NCBI GenBank assembly: GCA_965248975.1
Contig: CBDFKU010000020.1
Span: 310,001-374,000, forward strand
Reading direction: 5' to 3'
Origin: CBDFKU01 sp965248975
GTDB taxonomy: Bacteria > Chloroflexota > Dehalococcoidia > Lucifugimonadales > JAGWBF01
Length of the DNA stretch: 64,000 nucleotides
A program made the translations under genes and the position numbers. Positions 15,577 through 24,500 of this stretch are shown here, piece by piece. The stretch's first letter is position 1. Every line of letters begins with the position of its first letter. Under the pieces are notes generated by a model. It worked only from the letters and a program-made list of their open reading frames with translations, searched no databases and had not been told where the DNA came from.

Positions 15577-17039
15577 AGTGGGCGGCGGTGCTGAGGGTCG
15601 GGGTGCTGCCGGGCCTGCTGGCCGGGCTGGTGGGCGGCGTCGTCTTCGGGGCGACGATGGACGAGCTGGGCCGGCTTCCGCAGATCGCCGAGATAGTGCG
15701 TTCCGATTCGGGAGCCGTCGGGCTTGCCGTTGTGCTGGTGGTCGCCGCCGTACTTGGCGCGGCCTTCGGGGCGCTGATTTGGTACCAGAAACCCGGTGCC
15801 GGAGAGACCCTCTTCTGGGGCCTGGTCTACGGAGTCTTCTGGTGGTACCTGGGGCCGCTGACGCTGACCCCGCTGCTGGAAGGTGACAGCCTGACCTGGG
15901 ACGTGAGCTCCGCCCAAGCCGAGTTTCCCCTGTTGATCGGGCACGTTCTGTACGGAGCGGCCACTGGCCTGGCCCTGGTGTTTTTCCAGTGGAGGCGCTA
16001 CATCGTGGATCAGTCGGTCCGCATCGATCGGGGAGCACTGCTGCGGGGCGGATTGGCCGGCCTGCTCAGCGCCGGGTTGCTGGGGGTGATGCTCAACGTC
16101 CAGGACCGGCTGCTGACCATCGCCGCTATGGTGGACAGCGAATCATCTTCCACCGCCTGGGGAATCACATTGGTCGTCGGTCTGGTCGCCGGCCTGGCCT
16201 TCGCCCTGCTCTATCCCCGCGCCGCCGACGGCGCCGGAGCCGGGCTGGTGCAGGGCATGACCTACGGCCTCTTCTGGTGGGTACTGGGTGGGCTGACCCT
16301 TGTGCCTCTGATCGGCGGTGACGGCCTGCCCTGGTTGCTGGAAGAGGTCCGGGAGGACTTCGGAACCCTGCCCGCCTACCTCTTCTTCGGCACTGCCGTG
16401 TCCCTGTTTTACCAGTGGCTCGGCTCCCTGGTGCGGCTGCTGTTTTCGGACTTCGTGGCGGGCGATGTCCAGGAGGGGGTCGGGACTCAGGGATTGCGCA
16501 TCTTCGGGCGTAGCCTCGCTGGAGGACTGGTGGGAGGGCTACTGTTTAGCATTATTATGCTGCAGACGGACTTCCTGCCCTACGTGGCCGACCTGATCGG
16601 ATCGACGTCCTCTGTGGCGGGGTTTTTCGTTCATCTGGGGATCGCCACGGTGATAGCCACCAGCTACGGCCTGCTCTTCCGCCGCCAGAGCTACGACGTG
16701 GCTTCCGCGCTGGGCTGGGGTGTCTCCTATGGGTTCTTGTGGTCGATCCTCGGGCCCATGACCCTGATGCCCATATTCCTGGGACTGGGTCCTCAGTGGA
16801 GTGTTGGTGGAATAGCTTCGACATTTCCCAATCTTATCGGCCACCTGGCCTACGGGGCCGGGCTGGGGATCACCTTCTACCTTCTGGAAGCCCGCTTCAA
16901 CCCCTGGTGGGTCCCCCGCACCGAAGGTCAGGCGGCACGGGTGGCGCTCCACAAGGAGCAGGTCCTGACGTCGGCGCCGGCGCTGTGGACCCTGCTGGTG
17001 GCGGTGAGCCTGACGCTGCCGGTCCTTCTGGCTAACTAG
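15573..17039 (+). CDS. Multi-pass membrane protein with three copies of the NDH-2 membrane module
   Basis: 488 residues, very hydrophobic. Three repeats of ~140 residues each carry a motif matching the N-terminus of the preceding NDH-2. These are YGVFWWYLGPLTLTPLL (near 85), YGLFWWVLGGLTLVPLI (near 230) and YGFLWSILGPMTLMPIF (near 385). Each is followed by a W and then FPLLIGHVLYG or FPNLIGHLAYG; repeat 2 has a diverged version of this last part. A final single helix closes the protein. About 13 membrane helices are expected. The start codon overlaps the NDH-2 stop, so translation is coupled and the proteins probably form a complex. I do not recognise a characterised family. A quinone-access, ion-conducting or scaffold role is inference. 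Confidence 0.75.
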   Translation: MKWAAVLRVGVLPGLLAGLVGGVVFGATMDELGRLPQIAEIVRSDSGAVGLAVVLVVAAVLGAAFGALIWYQKPGAGETLFWGLVYGVFWWYLGPLTLTPLLEGDSLTWDVSSAQAEFPLLIGHVLYGAATGLALVFFQWRRYIVDQSVRIDRGALLRGGLAGLLSAGLLGVMLNVQDRLLTIAAMVDSESSSTAWGITLVVGLVAGLAFALLYPRAADGAGAGLVQGMTYGLFWWVLGGLTLVPLIGGDGLPWLLEEVREDFGTLPAYLFFGTAVSLFYQWLGSLVRLLFSDFVAGDVQEGVGTQGLRIFGRSLAGGLVGGLLFSIIMLQTDFLPYVADLIGSTSSVAGFFVHLGIATVIATSYGLLFRRQSYDVASALGWGVSYGFLWSILGPMTLMPIFLGLGPQWSVGGIASTFPNLIGHLAYGAGLGITFYLLEARFNPWWVPRTEGQAARVALHKEQVLTSAPALWTLLVAVSLTLPVLLAN

Positions 17040-17070
17040 ACGGCTTCGACGAGGCCGGATACTCCGAGGT

Positions 17071-18429
17071 TTACTGTGCGGCTCTCGTTGGCGCGTTATT
17101 CTGCGCCGCCTCCCCGACGAGCTGGGTCCTGACTTCGCTGGCGTGGTCCGCATAGAGGACCGAAAAATGTGGATTCAACGCCAGAGCTCGGTCGAGGAGA
17201 TCTTTAGCCTCATCACGGTTTCCAAGTTTTAGGTGAATCATGGCGGCATGGTAGAAGAGGCTGGCATCCTGGGTGCCCAGCCTCAAGGCCTCGGCCATGG
17301 TTGCGGCCGCCTCGGCGAAGTGACCGTTTTTGTAGAGCGTCCAGGCTAGCGCATCGTAGCCGAATATATCCTTCCGTACTTCCAGAGTCTTCCGGGCCAG
17401 GTCCAGGGCTTTGTCCAGCTGGATGTCGTGATCGGCATAAAAGAGGGCTAGCTCGCGGTCGTAGACCACTCCCATGGTGGCCTCCAGCTGCACTGTGGCT
17501 TGCACCGTATTGTAGTCAAGCTGGGCTTGATCGAGCTTGACAACCTTGGTATACAGGTCTCCCAGGATAACGAGCATGGTAGGTTCGGAAAAGATAGCCA
17601 CGGCCCTTTCATATAAATCGATGGCTTCGTCGTGTCTGCCCTGGGCGGCACGTAGGTCGCCCAGGGATGCGAGCGCGAGGTGGTACCCGCTGAAGTCTTT
17701 CAGTGCCCTCAGGTAGGACGCCTCTGCCTTGCCGATGTTCCCGGAGCTGAAGTTTAGCTTCCCCAGCTGAACCCGGGCCCAGGCGGTCGTCTCGCCCCGG
17801 ATTGGACCGGAAGCGACCGCCAGCTCCATTGCCTCGATGGCACCCTCAATGTCGCCCGTGAGTTCGCGGGCATAGGAGACCCGGGAGTAGGAGTCCAGGT
17901 TTGGCTTGAGGTCCACCATGGTCTGGAAGCTGCGGAAAGCGCCGTCGTACTGGCCAAGCTCGATCTGGGCGTCTCCTAGCACACCATAGGCCTCGGCGTG
18001 CTCCGGGTCGATGGCCAGGGCGCCCTCTGCCCAGGTCAACCCCTCCTCAAACTGGTGCTTTGCCAGCGCCAGGGTCCCTAGCTGGCTCATGGCCCCGACG
18101 CTCCGCGGGTCCAACTCCAAGGCTTTCAGCAGAGAGATCTCTGCTCTGCTGTAGTGGGACGTTAGTCCGGTCTCCCGCGCCTTCTGGAGGTATGCGCCAC
18201 CGAGCTGAACGTGGATATCCGGGTCCTGTGGGGTGACCTCGATCCGCCGCTGAAGCCTCGCGACCAAGGTGTCGGTGGTTGTGGACGGCTGTGGGGTCAG
18301 GTCCGACGGCACGTCGTCGGACTGAGTCTGCAGCCAGAGTGTGGCCATCGCTACCGCGATTACCGCCAGCCCTAGAAAGACCAGCGTTTGTGGCAGCTTG
18401 CTAATGGTACGCCTGTGCGCGGCTCTCAT
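17071..18429 (-). CDS. Membrane-anchored TPR protein
   Basis: About 452 residues. An N-terminal membrane anchor (about residues 12-31, LVFLGLAVIAVAMATLWL) precedes roughly eight to ten tetratricopeptide repeats, for example DPDIHVQLGGAYLQKARE, AEAYGVLGDAQIELGQYDGA and HLALASLGDLRAAQGRHDEA. TPRs form protein-binding superhelices, so this is a scaffold or adaptor on the outer face of the membrane. I place the start at 18429 (GGAGG 10-15 bases upstream); the longer open frame would run through a 14-bp hairpin. It is downstream of the DUF4331 gene on the same strand and probably co-transcribed. The 31 bases between its stop and the convergent membrane-protein gene hold no clear feature. Confidence 0.82.
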   Translation of the reverse strand: MRAAHRRTISKLPQTLVFLGLAVIAVAMATLWLQTQSDDVPSDLTPQPSTTTDTLVARLQRRIEVTPQDPDIHVQLGGAYLQKARETGLTSHYSRAEISLLKALELDPRSVGAMSQLGTLALAKHQFEEGLTWAEGALAIDPEHAEAYGVLGDAQIELGQYDGAFRSFQTMVDLKPNLDSYSRVSYARELTGDIEGAIEAMELAVASGPIRGETTAWARVQLGKLNFSSGNIGKAEASYLRALKDFSGYHLALASLGDLRAAQGRHDEAIDLYERAVAIFSEPTMLVILGDLYTKVVKLDQAQLDYNTVQATVQLEATMGVVYDRELALFYADHDIQLDKALDLARKTLEVRKDIFGYDALAWTLYKNGHFAEAAATMAEALRLGTQDASLFYHAAMIHLKLGNRDEAKDLLDRALALNPHFSVLYADHASEVRTQLVGEAAQNNAPTRAAQ

Positions 18430-18457
18430 CGCAGGTACACCTCCAGGGCGGGGGATG

Positions 18458-18496
18458 GGGGCCCATCGCGGATACTCGGTACCCGCGATGGGCCCC
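18458..18496 (-). other. Intercistronic hairpin between DUF4331 and TPR genes
   Basis: GGGGCCCATCGCGG (18458-18471) is perfectly complementary to 18483-18496, giving a 14-bp stem with an 11-base loop. There is no U-tract on the leftward transcript. It lies between the DUF4331 stop codon and the TPR start, so it more likely protects the upstream mRNA or reduces downstream expression than terminates transcription. Confidence 0.7.
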
Positions 18497-18510
18497 TCCA
18501 CGGCGATAGA

Positions 18511-20004
18511 TCAGCTGATGCTGCGGGTGTGGCGTCGCCTGAGTGCGTACACCGCTCCCAGGGCGATTCCCACCATGATGAAGCTGGCTCCGATACCCAT
18601 AGACAGGGTAGACCTGGATATGGAGAAACCCGTGCCGTAGTCGAATCCAGAGTGGGGAGTCGCTACGTATGGGAACGCGTTAAGGAGCGCCACGTCGTTC
18701 TCATCTACCCCATCACCCAACAGGTTGTTGGGCGACAGGTTGCACAGGCCCAGGGCCCCTTCGAGGATGTCGCCGTACCCACAGGCCGCCGCCCTCAAAG
18801 CGATGTCGACCACGTCGTCGGTGAGACGCCGGCCGTTGGGGAAGCCAGCGAAGTCCCCTGCCAGAGCGCCGAGGCGGTCGGGGCTGGCGTTGGGCGCGAT
18901 GGAGGTGTTCAGCCGGAGCATCTCCGAGGGCACGCCGTTGACCGGCTGGTTTAGGGTCGGCACCCCCGTGAGGAACACCGCCACCAGGTCGGAGCGGTTC
19001 GTCTCAGGCACCGGCGCCAGGATGTCGCCATAGAGCGCGTTGAACAGAACCGCGAGCTCGGGGTCGGTCACATGCTCGAGGAACTGGCCGTCCCGTATCG
19101 GGTGGGAGGCGTTGAAACGGTCCTTCTTACCCAGGGGGATGACCACTTCGTTAACCAGAGGCATTCCCAGCCTCGAAACCTGCCGGGGCTGCCCAGCCAC
19201 CCACTGTTCGCCTCCTTCGCGGATGACCTTGACGCTGGGGCGCGACGCTGTGGACCAGACGCCGATCACGGGGTCCCCCGCGGAGATCTGATCGATAGGT
19301 ACCTGGATGGCTATGGTGTGGACGTTGAGACCGGTGAGGCCGTCGATGCCACCGCCGGCGTTGCCCGGCAGCTGGCGGATCGTCAGAAGGTCGAACACAG
19401 ATCCCAGGTCAACATAAAATGGATCGTCTCTCTGGCCCGCGAAGACCTTTACGCCGTTGCTGAGGTCGTGGACGGCGCTGGCGGCCAGCGAATCATAGTT
19501 CGGAGTGGATTTAGGCCCGATGTTGACGGGTGGAATGGACAGGCTCTCCCCCAGGGTCGTTCCCCGGGCGGAAGCGGTGCCCGCGACCCGCCTGACATCG
19601 TAGACCTGGCGAAGGTTCCAATCTGGGTCGGTTAGCGAGGTTATCGGGCCGGTGTTGTAAAGGAATGTGTTGGGGTTCTGGGTCCGATCGGAGAACACGA
19701 ATTTGTAGGTGATGTCCTCCAGCGCGTCGCCGTCGTTATCGATGTGGATCTTGTACAGGGCGTCGGTGGCGAACTTGTAGAAGTTGGGGCCACCATACGC
19801 GGCCTGCGCCGGGTAGAAGTTGGCGATCAGGTTCACCTTGGTCGGATCGTTGGGGTCGACAAAGGCGTACGTGTCGGTCCCGTCTACAGCCGGGTCCTGT
19901 GAGATCAGGGGTGCCTCGCGGTGGCTGGAGGAGCTGACCGACAGCACCGATATCCCGGCTACCAGCAGGACCGCAATTGCTAGAATCAGGGCTTTGCTAC
20001 GCAT
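18511..20004 (-). CDS. DUF4331 domain protein
   Basis: About 497 residues. The signal peptide or anchor (RSKALILAIAVLLVAGISVLS) is followed by the typical DUF4331 opening SSHREAPLISQDPAVDGTDTYAF. Later family features include ANFYPAQAAYGGPNFYKF and HIDNDGDALEDITYKF. A C-terminal helix (MGIGASFIMVGIALGAVYALRRR) gives a second membrane anchor. The domain is found in many secreted bacterial proteins, but its role is unknown. The start at 20004 has AAGGAG about ten bases upstream; the open frame extends 54 codons further but with no family-like sequence. Co-transcription with the TPR protein downstream suggests a surface assembly. Confidence 0.85.
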   Translation of the reverse strand: MRSKALILAIAVLLVAGISVLSVSSSSHREAPLISQDPAVDGTDTYAFVDPNDPTKVNLIANFYPAQAAYGGPNFYKFATDALYKIHIDNDGDALEDITYKFVFSDRTQNPNTFLYNTGPITSLTDPDWNLRQVYDVRRVAGTASARGTTLGESLSIPPVNIGPKSTPNYDSLAASAVHDLSNGVKVFAGQRDDPFYVDLGSVFDLLTIRQLPGNAGGGIDGLTGLNVHTIAIQVPIDQISAGDPVIGVWSTASRPSVKVIREGGEQWVAGQPRQVSRLGMPLVNEVVIPLGKKDRFNASHPIRDGQFLEHVTDPELAVLFNALYGDILAPVPETNRSDLVAVFLTGVPTLNQPVNGVPSEMLRLNTSIAPNASPDRLGALAGDFAGFPNGRRLTDDVVDIALRAAACGYGDILEGALGLCNLSPNNLLGDGVDENDVALLNAFPYVATPHSGFDYGTGFSISRSTLSMGIGASFIMVGIALGAVYALRRRHTRSIS

Positions 20005-20250
20005 AACGGCAATTCTCCTTGCTTCCGGTTTTGTTCTGGGCATGTCCGAGTTGGACGATTGGCTCTCGATGCTACTGGCTCTACCACCTCCTTTCCTGTC
20101 GGTAGCCGAACGATCTGGCACTCCTCTGGTCGAATCCCACCCTTTTTCGTCGCTGAGGGGGTCCATTTCGCGTTACCCCATCGGGAGACGGGTGGTATAA
20201 TCCCACGGAGTTCCCGTTCCAGCTGCGAAGTCCCTTTCAAAAAAGTGTTA
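20005..20250. promoter_or_regulatory. Region upstream of DUF4331 gene, up to the IS110 left end
   Basis: No gene is supported here. A perfect TATAAT lies on the plus strand at 20196-20201, with a poor TTACCC at 20173-20178 (17-bp spacer). This would drive rightward transcription into the IS110 element. It could be the remnant promoter of the giant gene whose 5' end is missing beyond the element. The leftward gene has its Shine-Dalgarno (AAGGAG) here; a leftward TATACC at about 20193-20198 is a weak -10 candidate. Confidence 0.35.
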
Positions 20251-20274
20251 GCAACCAGCAAAAGTGGGACACAT

Positions 20275-20570
20275 TGGGACCCGAGAGATCAGGTGCTGGA
20301 TGGGGGTCTGGTGAGCTCTCTGAGGGCCCTGTTATAGCGTCTGCGGTTTTGGATGGTTTTGGCCTTCACCTCCTTGTATCTTGGTTTGGGTGTGTAACAA
20401 TCACTTCACTTAGGTGGATCGGGGTGCGGCAGACCGGTTTCTCCTTGGTTATGGAAGACCGCCAGAAAGCGAGGGTCGCCGCACCCCTTCCGAATAGAGC
20501 CCGAACAGTTGCCTGGGCCAACCAAGCCCGCATCTTGCAAGGACGGGCCAATAATTCGCAGGAGGTGCTC
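20275..20570 (+). ncRNA. Candidate IS110 bridge RNA (seekRNA) region
   Basis: The 300-base non-coding stretch upstream of the transposase is where IS110-group elements encode the RNA that pairs with donor and target DNA. It can fold into a strong hairpin: GGGGTGCGGC (20421-20430) is perfectly complementary to GCCGCACCCC (20478-20487). GACC/GGTC extends the stem inside after a bulge, leaving a large internal loop. A second, weaker stem is possible around 20283-20320. Exact RNA ends and loop guide bases are not determined. Confidence 0.6.
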
Positions 20571-21533
20571 GTGGAGCAAGAATCGATCTACGTAGGCATT
20601 GATGTAGCCAAGGCCCAGGTGGACGTCGCAGTCCGTCCTACGGACGACAGATGGGAGGTTTCCCATGACGAGACAGGAGTCCGGCAGCTGGTCTCCCAGC
20701 TGAAGGCCCTTGAACCGGTCATGGTGTTGCTGGAGGCTTCGGGCGGCTTGGAAGTGCCGCTGGTGGCTGCCTTGGCAGCCGACGCGGTGCCTGTGGTCGT
20801 CGTCAACCCCCGCCAGGTGCGGGACTTCGCCAGGGCCACCGGGAAGCTGGCCAAGACCGACGCTCTGGACGCGGCGGTTCTGGCTCACTTCGCCGAAGCG
20901 GTTCGTCCACCCGTGCGCCCTCTGCGAGACGCCGAGACCCAGGCCCTTAACTCCCTGGCTGCCCGCAGGCACCAGGTGATGACCATGCTGGTCTCGGAGA
21001 AGAACCGCTTGAGCGCCGCCGCCATCGCCGTCCGCCCCCGCATCGAGGCCCACATTGCATGGCTGGAGCGAGAGCTGGACGACCTGGATGAGGGACTGCG
21101 GCAGACTCTCCGCCAGAGTCCCGTATGGCGAGAGAAGGATGACCTCCTGCGCACCGTTCCCGGCGTGGGAGAACAAGTCTCCATCTCTCTCCTGGCCTAT
21201 CTGCCGGAGCTGGGCACGCTGGACCGCCGGCAGATCGCCGCCCTGGTAGGGGTGGCTCCCTTCAACCGGGACAGCGGCACCCTGCGGGGCAAACGCACCG
21301 TCTGGGGTGGACGCGCCCGCATCCGCGCCGCCCTGTACATGGGAGCGCTGGTTGCCAGTCGCTTCAACCCTGTTATCAGGGACTTCTACCAGCGGCTGCT
21401 GGCCGCTGGTAAGCCCAAGAAGCTGGCCCTCACAGCCTGCATGCGCAAGCTGCTCGTTATCCTCAACTCCATGCTCAAGCATCGCTCACCCTGGCGCGAC
21501 CTGACTCCGGCAGTCGCCGGTCATTCCTCTTGA
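20571..21533 (+). CDS. IS110-family transposase (DEDD recombinase)
   Basis: 320 residues with an intact family architecture. The N-terminal RuvC-like DEDD domain has Asp in YVGIDVAKAQVDVAV, Glu in VLLEASGGLEVP, and Asp pair in KTDALDAAVLAHFAE. A coiled-coil middle (about 140-200) follows. The C-terminal Tnp domain has VPGVGEQVSISLLAYLP and the catalytic-Ser region PFNRDSGTLRGKRTVWGGRA. The start is the GTG at 20571, directly after GGAGGTGCTC. The longer open frame upstream overlaps the RNA region and lacks homology. It is likely functional if the bridge RNA is intact. Confidence 0.93.
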   Translation: MEQESIYVGIDVAKAQVDVAVRPTDDRWEVSHDETGVRQLVSQLKALEPVMVLLEASGGLEVPLVAALAADAVPVVVVNPRQVRDFARATGKLAKTDALDAAVLAHFAEAVRPPVRPLRDAETQALNSLAARRHQVMTMLVSEKNRLSAAAIAVRPRIEAHIAWLERELDDLDEGLRQTLRQSPVWREKDDLLRTVPGVGEQVSISLLAYLPELGTLDRRQIAALVGVAPFNRDSGTLRGKRTVWGGRARIRAALYMGALVASRFNPVIRDFYQRLLAAGKPKKLALTACMRKLLVILNSMLKHRSPWRDLTPAVAGHSS

Positions 21534-21545
21534 CTTTCAAGACAG

Positions 21546-24500
21546 TTGCTTTCTGTGGGTAACTCTACCCTCACTTCAGGAGCTCTCGCCACCCTCCAAA
21601 CTCTCGGGTTTTCTTACCCTCCGATGTGTCCCATTATCGCTGACGGCCTACACCCCCAAAGCGTCAGCTTCGTCTCGGCCACTCCTAGCCAGGGAGAATG
21701 CACTGAGTCGGAGGGCGTAGTTACCTGTGACCTGGGCATAATGTCCCCGAACGCCGAAGCTTCCGTCCTGCTCAAAGTGCTGGCTCCCGACGAGGTCGGG
21801 ACGATAAACAACACCGCCGAAGTGAGCAGCCCCGAGGAGGACGCGGTTCCCGGTAATAACACCGCCTCTCAGGAAACCGCCGTCTCCGACGCGCCCCTGG
21901 AGTACCTGCCCCTGGCGATCAACCCCACCTCCGATCTGGGCGATATCGGGCCGGGCGACGGGACCTGCTCCACCGGAGGCCTGGTTGAGAGAGAGGCCGA
22001 GTGCACTTTGCGGGCAGCGATCGAGGAGAGAAACGCCACCAGCACCGCCTCCCGTTTCACCTTCGACTTCCCCGGTCCGGGGCCCCACACCTTCCAGCCG
22101 GCGACTCCATACCCCCGGATCCTTTTCCCGGTCATCATCGACGGCATCTCCGAAGCGCCCAACGGCGATTCTCCGCTCCTCGCCCAGCGGGAACCTGGAG
22201 CTCCTGAGGAGACTGCCGCGATCGTCGAAGAGCCGTCGTCAGGTGAGGCGACTTCGGACGCGGTTCCGACAGACTCGCCCCCAAATTTGTCTAAGACGCC
22301 CCTAGGGGGTTCTCCCGAGATCGACCTGTCCTTCGATAAGACCGGCCCGTCCACGGTGAAGGCCGGCGAGAACATTACCTACGAGCTCACCATCACCAAC
22401 GGCAGCAACACGGACGCCACGGGGCTGGACATCAGCGAGGACGTCCCCGATGGGACGACCTTCGTGAGCTCCAGCGTGCCATGTCAGGAGGACGAGTTCG
22501 GCCTGTCCTGCCAGGCGGGCGACCTGCCGGCCGGTCAGTCCAAGACCATCACGATAACTTTCAGCGTTCAGGCCGCAGCTGGAACGGAGATCAGCAACGC
22601 TGCCAACGTCCTGTTCAACGGGACCGACCCCAGCCTTCTGAACAACAGCGACTCCCACCTTACCACCGTGATCAGCGGCGTGGCCGACCTCGGCATCCAG
22701 ATGACCGGGCCAGGCTCAGTGCCGGCGGGATTTGCTGCCAACTTTGACATCACCGTCACCAACGGGGGTCCCGACCCCGCTACCGACGTCCAGGTGACCA
22801 ACACACTCCCCGATGGCCTGACCTTCTACCCAGAGCCCTCAACCGCCGGATGCACCGTCTCGGGCAGCACCGTCACGTGTCCGGTGGGCACACTGGCCAA
22901 CGGAGAGAGCAGGACGATCCGAATTTCGGCCGCCGTCGATCCCAACGCTGAGCCGGGGTCCACCATCACCAACAGCGCCAGCGTTGGAACCGACGCCCAC
23001 GACGACAACCCCGTGAACAACACCTCGCCTTCGGTTACCATCCAGGTAACGGCGCCGGGAGAGACCAAGGTGGCCGATCCCAACACCACGTTCTTCCGAC
23101 TGTTCGTCATAGGTCAGGGATACCCTCAGCTCGGGTACGACGACTGGGAGACCGACGGCTTCCTGGAGGACGTCAACGAAGAGGTAAGGCCGGTCCTGGA
23201 GTCCTCCACCGCCCAGGCTTCCGATAGCAGCTCCGTGGTATATCACACGCCGACGAAAAAGACCATCGAGGATAAGATCAAGATATTCCAGGAACTGGCC
23301 CATCCCGGGGACGAGGTAACCTTCTACTTCAAGGGCCACGGCGACAAATCGGCCCGGCCTGACAACGACGGCGACGAGCCGAACGATGACGTCCACCCCG
23401 ATTTCAACTTCGACGAGACCATCCTGATCAACAAAGAGACCGACATCTCCGACGACGAGCTGGCGGACATGCTCGAGGGCTTCCGACCGGGCGTCACCGT
23501 AGTCGTGATCCTCGACGCATGCTACGCCGGGGGCTTCACCGACGGCAGCGGCGACATCCAGGAGAACCCCTACGTCACCGTCATCGGGGTATCGGGAAGC
23601 TGCAAGGTCGATGCCCCCGGCCCCCTGGGAGCGTTCGTAGACACGATCACCGAGGACATCGCCAAGGGCGTCCGGTCGGGCGCCGCCGACGCTAACTCCG
23701 ACGGCGTGGTGACCGCGGAAGAGCTGAAGCAGTACCTGGTGGACCAGGGCTGGGACATCGGCTCGCCCAGCGAGCCCTTCCAGCCCAAGGACGGCAATAG
23801 CGCCTGTGGCAGCTCCGACGGAAGGTGCTCCGCGCTGCCCTCCACCTCCTTGAAGGTGTCTTCAACTTCCTCGGGTACCGAAATCCAGGTGGCCGGGAGC
23901 AATTTCGCCGCTGACTCCCAGGTGACCATCAGCATGACCGACACGAACCTGGAGACGACGACCCTGGGCCAGGCTCAGAGCGACGACATGGGTGCCTTCG
24001 ACGGGTTCTCCACCACGATACCACCCAGCACCGTTCAGGGCCTGGAGTTTCGAGGTGGAGGGCCCGGGCTTCGTCTCGATGGCGCCGGCAGCATAGTCCA
24101 CAGCAACCTCTTCGCTAACAACGACTCGGGCCTGATCGTCGGCTCCAACGACAATATGGTCCACCACAACCAGTTCACCGGCAACTCCATGTTCGATGTG
24201 CGGGTCGACGGCTCGACGAACATGCTCTCCCACAACCTTTCCCAGGGCGGCGGGGGACCAGCCATCCTGGGAATGGGCGATGGTAATACGTTCGCCACTA
24301 ACCACTTCAACGGATTCCCTCCCCCAGCCATGCCCATAGACCTCGTGGACGGCGGCGTCCAGCCGCCTCCGGTGCTGCGTGGGGTCAACCTGGACGCGAT
24401 GGGCGGGATGCTGACGGTGAAGGCCACCGAGCCCGGTAGCGGGCCCCTGGACAACGAGATATACCTGTTCGACGCGGGGCCCGGGAACTACACTCCGCTG

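Larger units (their letters stand above)
20250..21645 (+). mobile_element. IS110-family insertion sequence (boundaries approximate)
   Basis: About 1.4 kb. TGGGACACAT at 20265-20274 and its complement at 21624-21633 form a 10-bp subterminal inverted repeat. The right boundary is also indicated by where DUF11 homology of the following protein begins (about 21645-21655). The element has a ~300-base non-coding part before the transposase and ~100 bases after it, the layout of the IS110 group. Exact ends cannot be set because these elements leave no clear target duplication. Confidence 0.75.

Noticed and set aside
20274..20570. N-terminal extension of the IS110 transposase
   Set aside because: The extra ~99 codons lack homology, overlap the predicted structured RNA, and a GTG with a perfect GGAGG site gives the standard 320-residue protein.
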